The position numbers and the translations under genes are program-made. Below, one piece after another: positions 1-12,835 of a DNA stretch of 64,000 nucleotides; the stretch's first letter is position 1, and each line of letters opens with the position of its first letter. The stretch comes from Malurus cyaneus samueli (Eukaryota; Chordata; Aves; Passeriformes; Maluridae): NCBI GenBank assembly GCA_009741485.1, contig CM019214.1:26079695-26143694 (forward strand). Reading direction: 5' to 3'. Under the pieces are notes generated by a model that had not been told where the DNA came from, made no database searches, and saw only the letters and a program-made list of their open reading frames with translations.

Positions 1-2335
1 TTTTTCAGGGCTCCTCTTCTGGTAATCCTTTTTGTTATTTATACTGCTGAGAAACTTGAAACAGCTCTGAAAGTCTTGAATGCTCCCTGCCAAACCAGAA
101 CCTGAAAATGATATTGTGGGGACGGTAAAGATAGAATATTGCTTTATTTCTGCTACAGGATTTATCACATTTTTCTGAATATAATTCTTATGACATGCAT
201 TTATTTTATATTTACATGGTGCATGGTTGTTAAATTAGCAATGTTTTACTTCCTTATGACCATCACAGTAACTGGTCTCATGTAAATTCACACAGCAATT
301 GACAATAAAAGAAAAGCCAATGTTCGAGCCTCCAGTCCAACTCACTGAATTGTTTAAACTTAGACACAAAATTTATTAGATTTAGTGAACAGATCCCATT
401 TTTGGCGAGTAATCACAAAGGCTCAGTGCCAGTTCGTTATTTCTATCATTCAATCATAAAAACTGATATATGCTATTAATATGCTATTCACAGATACTGA
501 GTGCCAGAAATAATCCTGGTGTTAAATCAGACTTCTTGCATTATTCATGATGTTCTCTGTTATATTATTTTTGCAACTCAGAGAGAAACAAGCAGTATTG
601 CTACTTTGGGAAATAAGTCACATGAAACTGTATTTGTCTTTCATGGCCATCTGAAGAAATTGTAAGCTTTGATTTAATTAAAGGCATATATCTATGTTAT
701 TGTAATTTTGAGGCTAAATTTCATGTCAAGAAATCAATTAAAATAGTAAAAAAAATACACCAAAATCTTCTATTCAAGATCTTCTCTTAAGGTTTCTGAT
801 CCTTAAAACAAGGTTAAAAAATAAGGTTATGAAGAAAATATATTTTGAAGAATATGTGTTTAAAATGGCAAATTTTAAGCAATTAAAATGTCGTCTGGCT
901 CAGTGGTAGTTGCATGGGTAGTGTGATTAAAAACTAGCAGTTGACAACAGACAAGGGAGCAAAAGGGCTGGCATGAAATCTAATCTCTGATTCTTCAGAC
1001 TAAATGATCTTGTAACACCAGTGATTTCTACCTAAATCTGCAGTGTTATTTTTTACATTCCTCTGGCCAGCAAAATCACAGTGTGTCTGTTGCTGTGTCC
1101 TGTAACTTGAGTTTTCTATTCACAAAAGATTGTGTTTCTGAAACATAAGTGGGAAAACTCATTAGCTTTCTCAGTGGGACTGCTAATGTAGAATTGAAGA
1201 CATATATTGTTACTATTAGAAACATTTTTAAGGACAGCATTTTTTATCATTGCATTTTTTTTGGTTCACCTCACTGACAGTGCTTTCAAAACAAATTCAT
1301 ATACGTCACTCTCTGCACATGCCTAGGAAGGCTCTGTTTTAGAATCTAATTATTTTTAACTCAAAGCATCAAGGGGGTTTCATACTGGAAAATCTTATTT
1401 GTTTGTCTTTTCCTCCAGAAAGTCTGCATTGATTAAGCAGGAAAAAAAAATGCAATAACTGAAAGGCATTGGTGCAGAAAAGTGAAAAAAGGGGTTTCTT
1501 AAAAGGAGTTCTCATGGTCTGAAAAAGCTTCCTGTTTCTTTTTTTTTTTTTTTTTTCCTCTCTCCTCCTGTTTTCAAATCATTGCAAGGATAAGGTTATT
1601 TGTGGTGTTATCAAATGCCTCCTGCCATACTGACTGTGATGTATTTCCTAACCTTTACTCTGGCTTTGACTGGGTGATCCCAGCCACTGCATCAAGGGAA
1701 TGGTTCCTCTGCAACAAAATTAAATTCTGTCATACACAGTCGTGTGGTTCCACATTGTGACAAACTAATCAAAAAGTTTATACATTTTTAATATAAGTCA
1801 TGAAAGAGTGAAATTCATGGAATCAAAGGAAATTTAAAATATAAAAGAACACCGATATGTTGTTTTTTTTGCATCACAGCAGTTGACTTGTTCCAACATA
1901 TTCCTAACATAACCTTTGCAGTCATAGTTTTGAATGTATTTCTCTATTTTCTTTTACAAGACTGACTGTGCCATGTCATCAGATAAAAGTGTTTCTAGGT
2001 ATTTGAAAAGCTGAGCAATATGCAGTGTGAAAAATAGGATAAAGATGGTCAGATGCTTATTGTGTAAATTCTGTGTGATTGCAGCAGGATCATTTGACAG
2101 CACCTCATCTAGCTGCAAATGAACCACACCAGATGTGCAAAGTTACCATCAGCACTGAAATAAAGGGAGAGGGAAAAGGTGAAAAAACATAATATCATAG
2201 CTATATTGCATAAACACTTTTGAAGTACATTTTTCACTGTAGCATAACTTTTATTATTTATTATGTCTTCCAAACCAGGAAAAGTCTAAACCAGAATACT
2301 ACAAAACTTAGGTTGGAATGTAAAACACATTAAAA
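1..2335. other. Unique AT-rich non-coding sequence
   Basis: I see no gene, known repeat family or RNA gene here. All frames are broken by frequent stops. The stretch holds a T run at 1539-1556. A tRNA A-box-like word near 895-908 has no matching B box, so it is not a tRNA. Confidence 0.6.
1539..1556. repeat. Poly(T) run
   Basis: About 18 T in a row, followed by a short pyrimidine-rich stretch. There is no recognisable retrotransposon body beside it. Confidence 0.9.
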
Positions 2336-3037
2336 AAATAAAAAAAAAAAAGGGGGGGGAAGCTGATAATTTAGGAGATTCTCTTCTTGTCTTTCAAAGG
2401 AAAGGCATCTCACAAAAGCTCTTTTAATAGCAATATATTTAACAACTAAGTATTCCTGAATACCAATTTCTTTTCAACAGAATAAAGTCAATAGTTATCT
2501 GGAAACCAGTGAAAAGCCTTTTATTTCTTTGTGATTTGTGTTTTGCAAGGTTTGTGTTTCCTTTTACACAGAAGTTTAGCAACAATTAATTTCAAAGGAG
2601 CAGATTTAAGTTACAACTGCTGCCAGTTGCTGTCTGGGCTCATGCTGAAAATCACTTTATTCAATATCTGATGTGAGTGTGTCATGCTTGTTGGTGCCTG
2701 TGCTGTTTGCCACAGCAAGGCACCAGTGCCTGCTGAAGTTGAGCTCCCCACGCTTTTACTGTTTGGAGGCTTCAATGTCTGATTTGGAGTCAGATAATTG
2801 TGTTGACAGTGTGCTCCAGCTATCTCATGCTTGCTAGTGCTTTCCAAAAATGTACCTCCACTTGCCTCTACACACCCTGCAGACAGTTGGCAGTGGCCAT
2901 GTCACTGCCACACTGACGTCCAGGGACATACTTACAAAAAACTGTCAGGAGGAGGTATATTTTAGAACCATCTTCTTTTTCTGCAAGGTACTTCAATCCT
3001 TAACATTGTTACAAGAAATATCTTCATTTACTCTCAG

Positions 3038-3077
3038 AAAAGATTGAGCAGAAAGACAAGCAACTGGAAGACTGTTA
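3038..3077 (+). other. Exon-like segment, coiled-coil-like reading (candidate only)
   Basis: A 40-base segment sits between a strong acceptor (pyrimidine-rich tract ending CTCTCAG at 3037) and a strong donor (GTAAGTAA from 3078). One of its three frames is open and reads KIEQKDKQLEDC, a charged, heptad-like peptide of the kind found in coiled coils. The length is not a multiple of three. No neighbouring exon in a matching phase can be shown. Strong splice-site pairs occur by chance many times in 64 kb, so this may be a pseudoexon. Confidence 0.2.
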
Positions 3078-3319
3078 GTAAGTAATGCTGTGTGTGTGGA
3101 GTACAGGGACGTTAGTTGGATGCTACTGAAATAATGGGCAACTGAGGTACAAATTTCAGGTATGTATTTAGACATTTAAGTAAAACCCTGCTGTGTGAAA
3201 AATTTGTTCCTCTCTGTGTTGGCATATGTTTGGTACATATTGTATTAAGAAACTTTTGAAAAACTCAGAAAAACAGGCTCATTTATATGAGAATTTGGAA
3301 TGCCCTTTCTGCCACTGTC

Positions 3320-3362
3320 AGTCCTCATTTTACTCCCCTGACCTTGGGGGTGACTGAGGACT
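3320..3362. other. Imperfect inverted repeat (hairpin)
   Basis: Arms AGTCCTCA (3320-3327) and TGAGGACT (3355-3362) are perfect reverse complements. Further in, a CCCC block can pair with a GGGG block across a short loop. No transposon ends or target duplication are seen around it. Confidence 0.6.
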
Positions 3363-3526
3363 AAACCTGGATTTGTCAATGAGGATCTGTCAGCCTTAGG
3401 GCTCTGGCAGGAGATATTTTAAGGCTGCTACCAACCACAGACAGCAGTGGCTTTCTACAAAGGTCCCATGTAGACTTCTGTAATGAAAAATATTTTTAAA
3501 TGTGCCTTATGCACTTGATGCACGTA

Positions 3527-3566
3527 AGAAAAAAAAAAAAAAACAAAAAACAAAACAAAAAAAAAA
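3527..3566. repeat. A-rich low-complexity tract
   Basis: A runs broken by single C residues, of the AAAAAC type. It lies just upstream of the open frame at 3584-3829. Confidence 0.85.
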
Positions 3567-3583
3567 CTCATGAAGCTTTTTAA

Positions 3584-3829
3584 AATTCAAGTGGCCCCAG
3601 TGAAGCTGAAGACAGCCTGGAATATCTCCTGTCTGATGGCAGCGTGCTGCTAAAAAAGAAAAATAAATTCATGAATAGGAATGTGAAGGCAGGTCAAGAA
3701 TTTGCAAAACTCAGAAGATACAAAATAAATCTTCATTTTGAAAGGCTGGAAGATGAGTTCTCTGAAATGAAGATATTTTTCTTGTTTTCCCAAATATTAC
3801 CTTTTACAGAAGGATGCTGCAGGAGGTAA
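3584..3829 (+). other. Unrecognised 81-codon open frame without a clear start
   Basis: The frame is open from just after a TAA at 3581 to a TAA at 3827-3829. It has no ATG near its beginning; the first ATG is at residue 30 or so. The reading has an acidic N-terminal part (SEAEDSLEYLLSDGS), a lysine-rich middle (KKKNKF) and a helix-like segment (ERLEDEFSEMK), which looks more protein-like than most frames in this window. The A-rich composition alone would favour K, N and E residues. I do not recognise the family. It could be a retrocopy fragment, an exon or chance. Confidence 0.2.
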
Positions 3830-6800
3830 ATTTCAACATTAAAGCCTGTCAGGATGTCTTGGAGGAATGTGTGAAATCTTAGGACTGCAGGAAAGTCTGC
3901 AAATGGCTGCAAGGATGCACAGGGGAACAAACACCTCTATTAGGAGATGCAGTTCACCCACCATGAGCATTTTTTTCAACCAAACAAAAATTCCCAGCCT
4001 TTTGCACCAACAGGCACAAAGCATAAAATATCTGAATTAAAACACATATGTGAAGTCAGGACAGCACCAACATGACATGAATATAGGTAAAACATGAGCT
4101 CTGTTAAAGAAAGCTGAATACAGTGGTCTCTGGGGACATGGGATTGCTCCTTGCAGGTACACTGGAGCCAGAGGTGCTCGTTGCTCAAACCAAGGGGTTT
4201 TTTCACCCTCCACACCCACACAGCCAGGATGCTGCAATCCTCTGTCCCTCCAGCAGTAAGACTGAATGCATGTCACCACTCTAAACATACACACACCAAC
4301 TGCAGTCAGTCTGGATGCACAAACCAGCAGAGGGCAATTCCTTTGCTGATACTGTAGACAGGGCTGGAGACCAACACTATGAGAAATGCCTGGAGCAGGG
4401 ACTGATGGCTCCAAGCTGGGCTGAAGCAGAGCCCTGTGCCCTGTCCAGGGTGGCAGGGAGCCCCTGTGGGGCTTAGCAGTGACAGTCAGGGCTAGGGGTG
4501 CTCTCAGGGCCATGAAAAGGACAAGTGAAATAACATATTTCTCTGAAATCTTGCATGCATGCTTGAAGGGTATTTGTTTTTTTGCCAGAAAGGCAGATAA
4601 TACCAGGAATAGTTACTTCTCTCAACTAAACGGGGTAATCATAAATGCTCACAATAAGACCTACAGTACAGTAAGCCATCTCTTAAAATGTGAATGCCTC
4701 ACTAAATTTTATGTTAGCAGACGTTGATCAAATAACATTTGAAGAGAGCATCTACATTACAGCACCCACTGTAAGAAAATACGATGAGTATTCTTGAGTC
4801 TGCTACAAAAACTGTGACTCTAATAGCAGTCATTTGACATTAAATTTGACATTAGATACACTCTTGGGCTAATAAAGACATTTTTGGTATTAATGAAACT
4901 AATCCAACACTACAGATTTCTGCCTGCTCATTACAGTAATTTATTCATGAAGTGTTCAGTTGTTCCTGGGGGATTCTGATGGAGAGCTGTACTCAGGACA
5001 GACATTTCTATGAGCATTTCTAAACTGGTCTCTAGGTTATCTCCGGCTTTTTCCCTTGGTGTCCCTGTTAAGCTTCTTCAAGCAGTCAAAATCTGCAAAC
5101 GTGACCCTAGTCAAATATTTTCCAAAATGTATCAATGAATGTCGGGAACAGAAATTTGTAACTCTTCACTTTTGTGTGTTTTTAGTAAAGCATTTCCCTG
5201 GCTGTCATACAGTTTGTAAGACAGGCTCAGGGGAAATGATTTAGAATAAACAAAAATAAAACATGAAATAAAGACAGTATTTATTATTGGTTTGAATTTA
5301 TTTTAAAAGTTATTCACACCTTCTGTCTGGAGATACCAGGGAGAAGAGAAATTGAGCACCATATCTCACTCTTTTTAGCTCTTATCTCTTTTACTTCCTT
5401 TTTTACTGTTGATAACTTCTGTAACAGATTTCTAGTCTTCTTCTTAACACTAGACTGGAATTGCCATTGTGGAATGGAGTTTAGACAATTTTTCCAGTAT
5501 TCTGCTTCCTGGATATCAAGCAACAATTTGATCTACTCAGTTTAGACTCAAAGAATTCAAAGGAAAAAAAAAAAAAAAAGTCAGCTCTAGATTCTTCTTG
5601 AGTTCAAATTATCATGAAATACTTTAAATTTACACCTAAAACCCAAGAATAAAATTTTGGTCTTTTTGAAATGTATGGTAAATCTCTTTCTAATCTGTCA
5701 ATATTAACCTTGAATTATTAGAATCCATACAAAAATATGCTACTGAAATGAATCTTACTTTGTAATAGGGTGCAGTACTTTTAAATATTCCACAAATGAA
5801 AACTTAGGAAGAAAAAAATTATCTTCCTGAACCAATATTGAGAAGAGCTAACTTGGCATTCCTAGATGCAGAACTAATAGCCTTACTCTTACAAAAACTT
5901 CTACAATTAGGGAATTAATCAGCAATATATTAGTCCTGATTAAAACAAGTCACTTCTAAATTCAGTGAAGTCTTTCAGACTATTCTAACTTAATTCATCT
6001 TGACACTGTGCTACTTTAGGTTGTTTATTTTCTTTTTAGAAGTATAACAAATTAGTAGACATTAAATCACTCTTTGCTGTTACCCCTTTCATGTCTTACC
6101 AGCATCGAGGCTTCTTCACTCCCAGTATTTTTCCTCCGGTTAATTTAAGAATTCCTATTGTATAGATTAAAAATAAAGATTTAAAATTACCCATCAGTCT
6201 CATCAATATCCTTGACATTTAAATACATTTGCAAAGCTATTTTGCTTCATCTGCAGTTGATGTTTGTGTACTTGCTGCAAAATTAACTTTGCGAGTTTGA
6301 TGTCTTACCTGAAGAGGTCTGTTGTCAATATTTTAATTGAGTGTGCAAATTAAGTGGAATGGCCTTGCAGTTAACTTTTACCGGTGGTGTTTTCATCTCT
6401 GACACACTTAAGTAAGTTCAATTTGGAAAAAACCCACTTCTTTCCATTCTATTTAAATTTCCAAAAATGGCTTTGCCAGAAGAGTATGACCGGGTGATAA
6501 ATTTGCATTGCCTATAAAGTTGTTACTACTATTATTATTATTATTATTATTATTATCTTCTCTAAACACAAGAATCCAGTCTTGTCATTGCTTACCTGTC
6601 TTCTGAAAAGTATTTTGAGAATATGCAGAGGAAGGTAAAAACTTGATGGATTACAGTATTATGTCAGTAATCAAGACATACAATCAACCTCTGAGAAACT
6701 GCCAAAAAAGAGGCCTTTGAAAAATAGGCAGAAAAAATAATGGGACAAAATGCTGCATGTCCTGTGCATAAAAACATGAAAAATGGGATAGGGGAGGAAA

Positions 6801-7045
6801 CAGATTCCAGAATTCCAGAGCATAGTTTAAAAATCCTAGCAGCATTTCTAGAGAAATTAAATGAAGGAAATCTGGGGAGGGCAGTGGGGTTCATTTTAAC
6901 TTTACAACATTATTAAATGCCTCAACTTCCAAAGAGGAGCAGCAGGAATCAGCAAAAGAGAAACTCGAAGTGAACTCCAGGGAGTAGATCTTTTGTGAAT
7001 ACTTTGAGATCCTTTTAGCTACAGAATTAACTTAGAGAATCTCTT
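3830..7045. other. Unique non-coding sequence
   Basis: The part from about 4140 to 4520 is richer in G+C than its surroundings and carries a 158-codon open frame on the - strand (4037-4513). That frame is rich in P, C and H and resembles no family I know. The rest is AT-rich, with an A run at 5563-5579 and an ATT microsatellite at 6528-6556. No gene is supported. Confidence 0.5.
6528..6556. repeat. (ATT)n microsatellite
   Basis: About nine uninterrupted ATT units. Confidence 0.95.
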
Positions 7046-7757
7046 CAGGGGGGTTGTCTTCTAGTTTTTGTTTTTGTGAATGCTACTGCTGTTAAGAGTT
7101 TGGGAGTTAATAACTGTATTGGGCTTGCATGGATAAGATTTAGTAGCAGGAGAGCTTCAGGGGTGGCTTTTAAGAGAAGTTGTCAGAAGCTTCTTCCATG
7201 TCTGACAGAGCCACTCCTTGGCACCTCCAAGGACTGCAGCCCATGGGAGAGTGACCCAGGTTGCAGCAGTTTGAAGGGTGCTGTTCCCCATGGGATGGAC
7301 TCACATTGCAGCAGGTCACAGAGAGCTGCTGCTCATGAGGTGAACTCACACTGGTGAACAGTCTCCCACTGGAAGAACCCCATGGTGGAGCAGGGGAACG
7401 GCTCCTCTCCCTGACCAGCAGGAGAAATAAGGCGTGATGAACTGACCATAACTCCCATTCCCTCACTCACTGTGCCTCTGGGATAGGAGGTAGAGCTGAG
7501 GAGGAGGGAGGAGCAAGGGGAAGGTGTTTTTAAGAGCTTATTTTCCTTCTCATTATGCTACTCTGATATTTTTAGTAATAAATTCAATTAATAGCTAGCC
7601 TGTTTTGCCTGTGACAGTATTTGGTGAGTGGTGTCCTCCTCTCTTTATCTCAACTCATGAACTCTTCATTACATTTTCTCTCCTCTGTCCAGCTCTGGAG
7701 AGGAGTGACAGAATGGCTTTGGTGGGGCCCTGGCATTCACACAGTGTCAGCCCACAA
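7046..7757 (+). mobile_element. Avian ERVL-type endogenous retrovirus LTR, apparently solo
   Basis: The sequence follows, in order, blocks I know from abundant LTRs in songbird genomes. These are a 'gtcagaagcttcttccatgt' block (7172 on), repeated 'cagcccatggg'-like units, 'gtgatgaactgaccataact', the poly(A)-signal segment 'aataaattcaattaa' (about 7577), 'tgttttgcctgtgacagtat' and a purine-rich end ('ggtgggg...'). The 3' edge near 7757 ends in CA. The 5' edge is uncertain by tens of bases. No gag, pol or env reading follows or precedes it, so it is probably a solo LTR left by recombination. The family name rests on memory of the consensus, not on a search. Confidence 0.75.
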
Positions 7758-8450
7758 CAGTGACTTTATTCAGCATTGTGGGGCTGCCACATCATCATTC
7801 ATTCCAAATGGTAGGCACCTGTTTTATTTAAGGATTTGTACAACAGCCCTTCTGCATTCTCAAAAAGGCTCATTATCAAACAGTGTGCGATTCATTGAAG
7901 ACTTGTAGTCAATGTTTCCCCAAATAGCTATAAAGCATATGCATAATTTTCAGTCTTTTTTGGATGTGAATTATTTTACTGTATTTATATAAAAACTTAC
8001 TTAAAATAGCAAAGGTGTATTCTCAACAATCATATTTGAAATATGTTCTTGAATGCCTGCCACTGATGCAAATTTTAAGAAAATCTGTACATTGATTAGT
8101 TGCCATGATAATAGCATCTATAAATTGATTTAAACAGCAATGAGTGACAGACAGCTTTTTCCTTAAATTGTCTCCAATGGTTATGTGAACAGGTCTTGCT
8201 GCTAGAAAGGCAAAGATAGATGTTATTTTTTAGCAAAAACAAGCAAAATCTCACTTCTCTGTGCCACACTTGTTACATTCTTGATAAGCTTTCAGCAGAG
8301 CTAAAATAAGGGTTATCAAATCTGTATTGTTTTAAAAATGTATTAATCTATATTGTGAAAAAATTACTTTCTAAACCCCTGTGTCTTTGTAGAAGAGCAA
8401 TTAAAGATCCCTTTGGTTATTTTGAATTCAGAGTATTTGTCGCTTTTATT

Positions 8451-8470
8451 AAAAAAAAAAAAAAAAAAAA
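8451..8470. repeat. Poly(A) run
   Basis: Twenty A in a row. No LINE or SINE body is recognisable upstream. Confidence 0.9.
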
Positions 8471-10510
8471 GGACATTTTCTTTTTAAACAATGATGTATA
8501 AATATAAATAATTTCAGAATAATAACTGGGCTATTTAATTATTTTACAGTATTTAGTTATTAATGTTAAACAATTATATTTTCTCCTAAACAATTGTGGT
8601 TTAGGCAATATTTGAACATTTCTAAAAGGCAAGGTCTATTTATATATATATATACAATTTATAGTATTGTGTAAAAATGCAGGATATACATCCCTAGCCT
8701 TTTAAATAAATATAAGATACCTCTTTTTTTTTTTTTTTTTTTGTGATATCAAACTTTAGCATCATGCTTCCTCATCAAAAGTTTTCTTCTTAAAACTATT
8801 TTCACGATGTTGTAAGCCATAGTCTTTGAACCTTAGGACACAAAACACAAAAAATGTGTGGATTCTGAGGCAAACTAATATCTCCTTATTAGCTGTAGTT
8901 CCATCTGTTCCATATAGTCTCCTTCCCCTACAGTAAATTAATATCAGACCAGTGCTAATGATGTGCTTGATCTGTTGTTATATGAGGTAGTTCAGTCACT
9001 TCAGGCAGTGTAAAATACCACTGTTCTACCACACATATTAAATAATAACACACATGCATCCCATGAAATATTGAAATGGATACAGCTTTTTAAAGTTTTC
9101 AATGAAGTCAGATTTTCAAAAATTGCTTAAAGCCAAGGACACAGCCACTAGATAAAGCTGTGCCATAATGATCTATCATATTTTTAATGGCTGTTACATA
9201 AATTACTATTAAACACAGTATTAGTTTTTTTAGAAAACCTCTTGAAATACTCTACATAAGTATGTCAATTCAAATTAATGAAAAATTAGCACAGAAACTA
9301 CAACTATTGTTTAAAAATTCATAGCTTAAGTAATAGTTTTCTGCTAGAGCATTAACTCAATTCTATTGCACCTGATTTCTGGCAATAGAGGAGAATTAAG
9401 TGATTGAAAAGAAAAGAAGCATTCTTCTAAAAGTTGAGGATGAAAAAATGTCATGGATGAAGTACAGGGACACTAGGTACCTTCTCAGAAGAATTAACCT
9501 CATCCATCCCTGCACTTTCTGTGAACTATACAGGTATCTCCTCAAATCTTGGCTTTAAACAAAATTTAAGAAAAAAAAAAAATACTAGTTTCCTCAAATA
9601 CAAATAATCCACGCAACCTTTTGTGTGGTATAGTCAAACCTCAGATGCTTACAACATATCACATTCTCCAGGCAGGCAACCTGGACTGGTCTCTGATGCT
9701 ATGATATGGAAAACATGGAAATCTATTTCTTTCTTGAGAATATTCATTATATTCACATTGAAATCCATTTTTTACCCCATCTGAATCATCATAATCATTA
9801 TCATCATTAAAACCAGAAATATTTTCCCAAATATTCTTTTAAGGTGGACCTTGGAGGGTCCAGAAGATGCTGATAAGGAATGTCAGCTTACAACAGAAAA
9901 GTAATTTTTCTTTCATTGACATTCACAGTCTAACACATTTACCTACATATGTCTGTCAGACATGGAATACAGTAATTTATGCCACCTAGACAGAAAGGAT
10001 CACAGAGATGACCCTCTAGACCAGAGATAGGATTTTTCTCTATCTAGGGTATAGGGCCAATATTTTACCTACTGGTCTGAATAGCACCAATATCCCTCCA
10101 GCAGATTTATCAGCAGGTGCTGGCTGGGTTTTTTTCCCCTACCATCTGCAGCATATGCAAACACATTGCAAGGAAATCACAAATCTCCCACTGAGGTCAT
10201 TTTTCTTTGTTCCTACTGCTTGCTTAGAAGTACATAACCTATCACCAGGTAGTATAATAAAAAAAAGTATCTATGTCTGTTTTAAGTTGCCTTTTATTTT
10301 GGGCAACTGTCACAAAATCAAAGAACTGGTTTAAATACTCTTTATTAACAAGATCAATGGACACTCCAACACTGTAAATATAGTAATTGCTGAACAGACG
10401 TAGATGCAAGCTACACTACTGACAAAATTAAGTAATGCTTTCTTCCTGGAAATTATTATGGTTTATATGGTTTATTATGGATTATATATGGTTTGAATTT
10501 TATTTTTTAA

Positions 10511-10532
10511 TTTTTTTTTTTTTTTTTTTTTT
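10511..10532. repeat. Poly(T) run
   Basis: Twenty-two T in a row. Confidence 0.9.
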
Positions 10533-12498
10533 ACTCTGCTGCTTTTCTTGATGAATATTGGTGTACTTTTGTACAAAGTAATTCCATGATTCAGTATAAA
10601 TAGCAAGTTCTATACCCATAACAAATTGAATACATGCATAAAACAAATCCCTTAGGCATAAAGGTTAGTCTGACTCTAAGTTGTGGCACTTGCCTTCATG
10701 ACTCTAGAAATTTGCAAGAGCAATCTAGAGATTTTTTGCATGCTTACTACAGGAATAGTGTAAAAGGAACTCCAAAGGAACTGTGAAGTATTTATTACTG
10801 CAAAGCTAATCCTGCATTTATCTGCTTAGCACATATGTATGTCACAGGTATGCTTTTAGACTGTCTTCTGTGCTAAACATCTGTAGGTGCTGAAAGTCTG
10901 CGGTAATGATTACTTTTGTTTACAGAAGAACTGTCAAGGAATGAAGTTACTCTTTCAGTGCATCTCATCAGTATTTAGACCTTCCCAGTATGTGGAGGAT
11001 GTTATTCTACTCTTAGAGAGATCAGAGTTTTTTACCTCCTAGAGAGAATTTGCATTCTTTAAATATTCTGTCCTATAAGAGGCAGAATTTACTCCTTTCT
11101 AATTGTCTAGCACATCCCCTTGAATGGGAGTATGGCCTCAGGTAGAAAAGTGACTGAAACAGGGTTATTCACTCTGTAACCATACAAGATTCACACAGGA
11201 GTAAATGGAATAAAAAGACCTGTTATACATTCTTGGAAAAAGAGACACTATTGGAAGAATACATAATGTTTTCTTTCTTATGATGGAGAGTTAGACAAAC
11301 CAAGTGTATATTGAACACTTATGGTTTTGTGTGTGTCTGTGTGTGTGTATGTACAAGAATAAACTCATTGAATATCTTTAATTATCACCTTCCAAAATGT
11401 TAGTGAAACTGAAAAAACCCCACTAGATTTCTCCAGAAAGACAGTTTCATATTCATCCTTGAAAAAAAGAACAGAAAGAAACCAAAACATGCATGCAGGC
11501 CCAGTCTTGAAAACACTTTCTTTTCCAAAATCTCAGAAAAGGGACGAGTTTAACAGCCTACCCAAATGACAAAGGAATGGGTCCAAATCCATTAAAGTCA
11601 GAGATATTGATTCCATTAACTAAAATAGTTTTAGGATGAGACTCATGGCACATGTTTTTTAGTGATTTGTGCTAAAAATGTGAAGAAATGACAACACATT
11701 AAAATTTTATCACAAAATTTCTTTTGTGCTATACTAAAAATAGATGCTAGATCATCTTTAAAAAGAGAGCTCAACAAGGTTTTTCAATAACCAGAGTAAT
11801 AGCTGTCCAGATACCATAATGAGATTTATGTAAAATATTGCGTGGGAAGAAATTATAATTGGTTTTTTGATTGTTGTTGTTGTCACAGAAGAGAAAATTT
11901 CATTTTTCAATTTCTAGCCTTGTGAAGTTCAGTTAACAGGCAGAGATTTATAGTTTAACTCCAGCTTTATTACTGCCTATATGGTGAATGCATATATAAA
12001 AATGTATATGCATCTGGCAGCAAAATTTCCAAGCCTTAGCATAAAATCAGATGATAAAAATATTTCTGCGATATTTACTGTTACATTTGGGGTTTAAGAG
12101 CCCTAAAGGCTTTTTTGTTTTAAACTTTATATTTGACAAAAGTGATATTGTCTCTCAATATCAGTTACAAAAAGAATCACCTGAAAGATAATCATTCAAC
12201 TGCAATGAATGCTCTCGACAGCTGTTTGAAGAGAATTACTTAACTATGCTGAACTGATAGTGAGATAATTCACCATATGAAAAGAAAAAATAGCAGACAC
12301 TATTCTTTATTAACTGTGTACCTCCTTAGAGAAATTAAACAATTCATATGGAGACGAGATGCATACAAAGTACATCAAGGCAGCTCCCAGATTGGTTTCC
12401 CATATTTATCACAGAGATGTTTCAGCTTTGCTTCAGCCTTGCCACAATCTCAGTAGTTTACATTTGGAAATTGCAGATTGCTTTACTTTGTAGTTCAG

Positions 12499-12722
12499 AG
12501 GACTGGAACATCTCTCCTATGGAAAAAGGCTGAGCCAGCTGGGTCTGTTCAAGGCCCCAGGGAGAACTTGGTGCAGCCTTTCAATATTTGAAGGGATCTT
12601 ATAAGACTGAGAGAGACCTGTAGGGAGAGGACAAGGGGTAATGGTTTAAAATCAATACATTTAGATTAAATATAAGGGAGATAGATTGAATAAGAGGGAG
12701 AAGTCCTTTACTGTGAGAGTGT
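12499..12722 (+). mobile_element. CR1 LINE fragment (3' region)
   Basis: The order of blocks matches the CR1 3' region: 'ggctgagccagctgggtctg', a 'ccagggagaacttggtgcag' block, 'cctttcaatatttgaaggg', 'agagagacctgtagggagag' and 'acaaggggtaatggttt'. It breaks off after 'ctgtgagagtg', before the usual CR1 tail, and has no ORF. The copy is both 5' and 3' truncated. Confidence 0.85.
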
Positions 12723-12751
12723 TTTCAGCGAGTTGACCTTGACTGTTGCAG

Positions 12752-12835
12752 GTACCCATCAAGCTGCTCCATTATTTCCCTTCTTCAGCTGGGCAGGGCA
12801 AAGAAAATTGTAACTGTGGGCGCAAGCCTTAAGGT
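12752..12835 (-). mobile_element. Possible short ERVL-type LTR scrap
   Basis: The words 'cttcttcagctgggcaggg' and the following 'aaagaaaa...tgtgggcgcaag' resemble, on the - strand, the 3' end of the LTR seen at 7046-7757. The match is short and gapped. It directly follows the broken end of the CR1 piece, so an insertion or deletion may have joined the two. Confidence 0.35.

Larger units (their letters stand above)
2336..3526. other. Unique sequence with an exon-like segment and a hairpin
   Basis: No recognised gene or repeat. It contains an exon-like segment at 3038-3077 and an imperfect inverted repeat at 3320-3362, both listed separately. Base composition is more mixed between 2630 and 2960 than in the flanks, but I cannot assign that part to any family. 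Confidence 0.5.
7758..12498. other. Unique AT-rich sequence, part possibly conserved non-coding
   Basis: No coding frame or known repeat is seen. It includes poly(A) 8451-8470, a short (TA)n at about 8641-8656, poly(T) 8724-8742, poly(T) 10511-10532 and a short TG-rich stretch near 11330-11350. The block around 8040-8170 has mixed composition without low-complexity runs and could be a conserved element, but that is only a guess from texture. Confidence 0.55.

Noticed and set aside
309..340. B-box-like 'tgttcgagcctcc'
   Set aside because: There is no A box at the right distance, so no tRNA or tRNA-derived SINE is supported.
889..960. tRNA-like A box ('tggctcagtggtag')
   Set aside because: No B box, no acceptor stem and no cloverleaf can be drawn.
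6096..6170. 55-base exon-like segment on the - strand with donor GCTG|GTAAGA
   Set aside because: The frame is open but the acceptor is weak, and nothing connects it to other segments.
7076..7466. Open frames of 93 and 98 codons on both strands
   Set aside because: They lie inside the LTR and are by-products of its GC-richer repeats.
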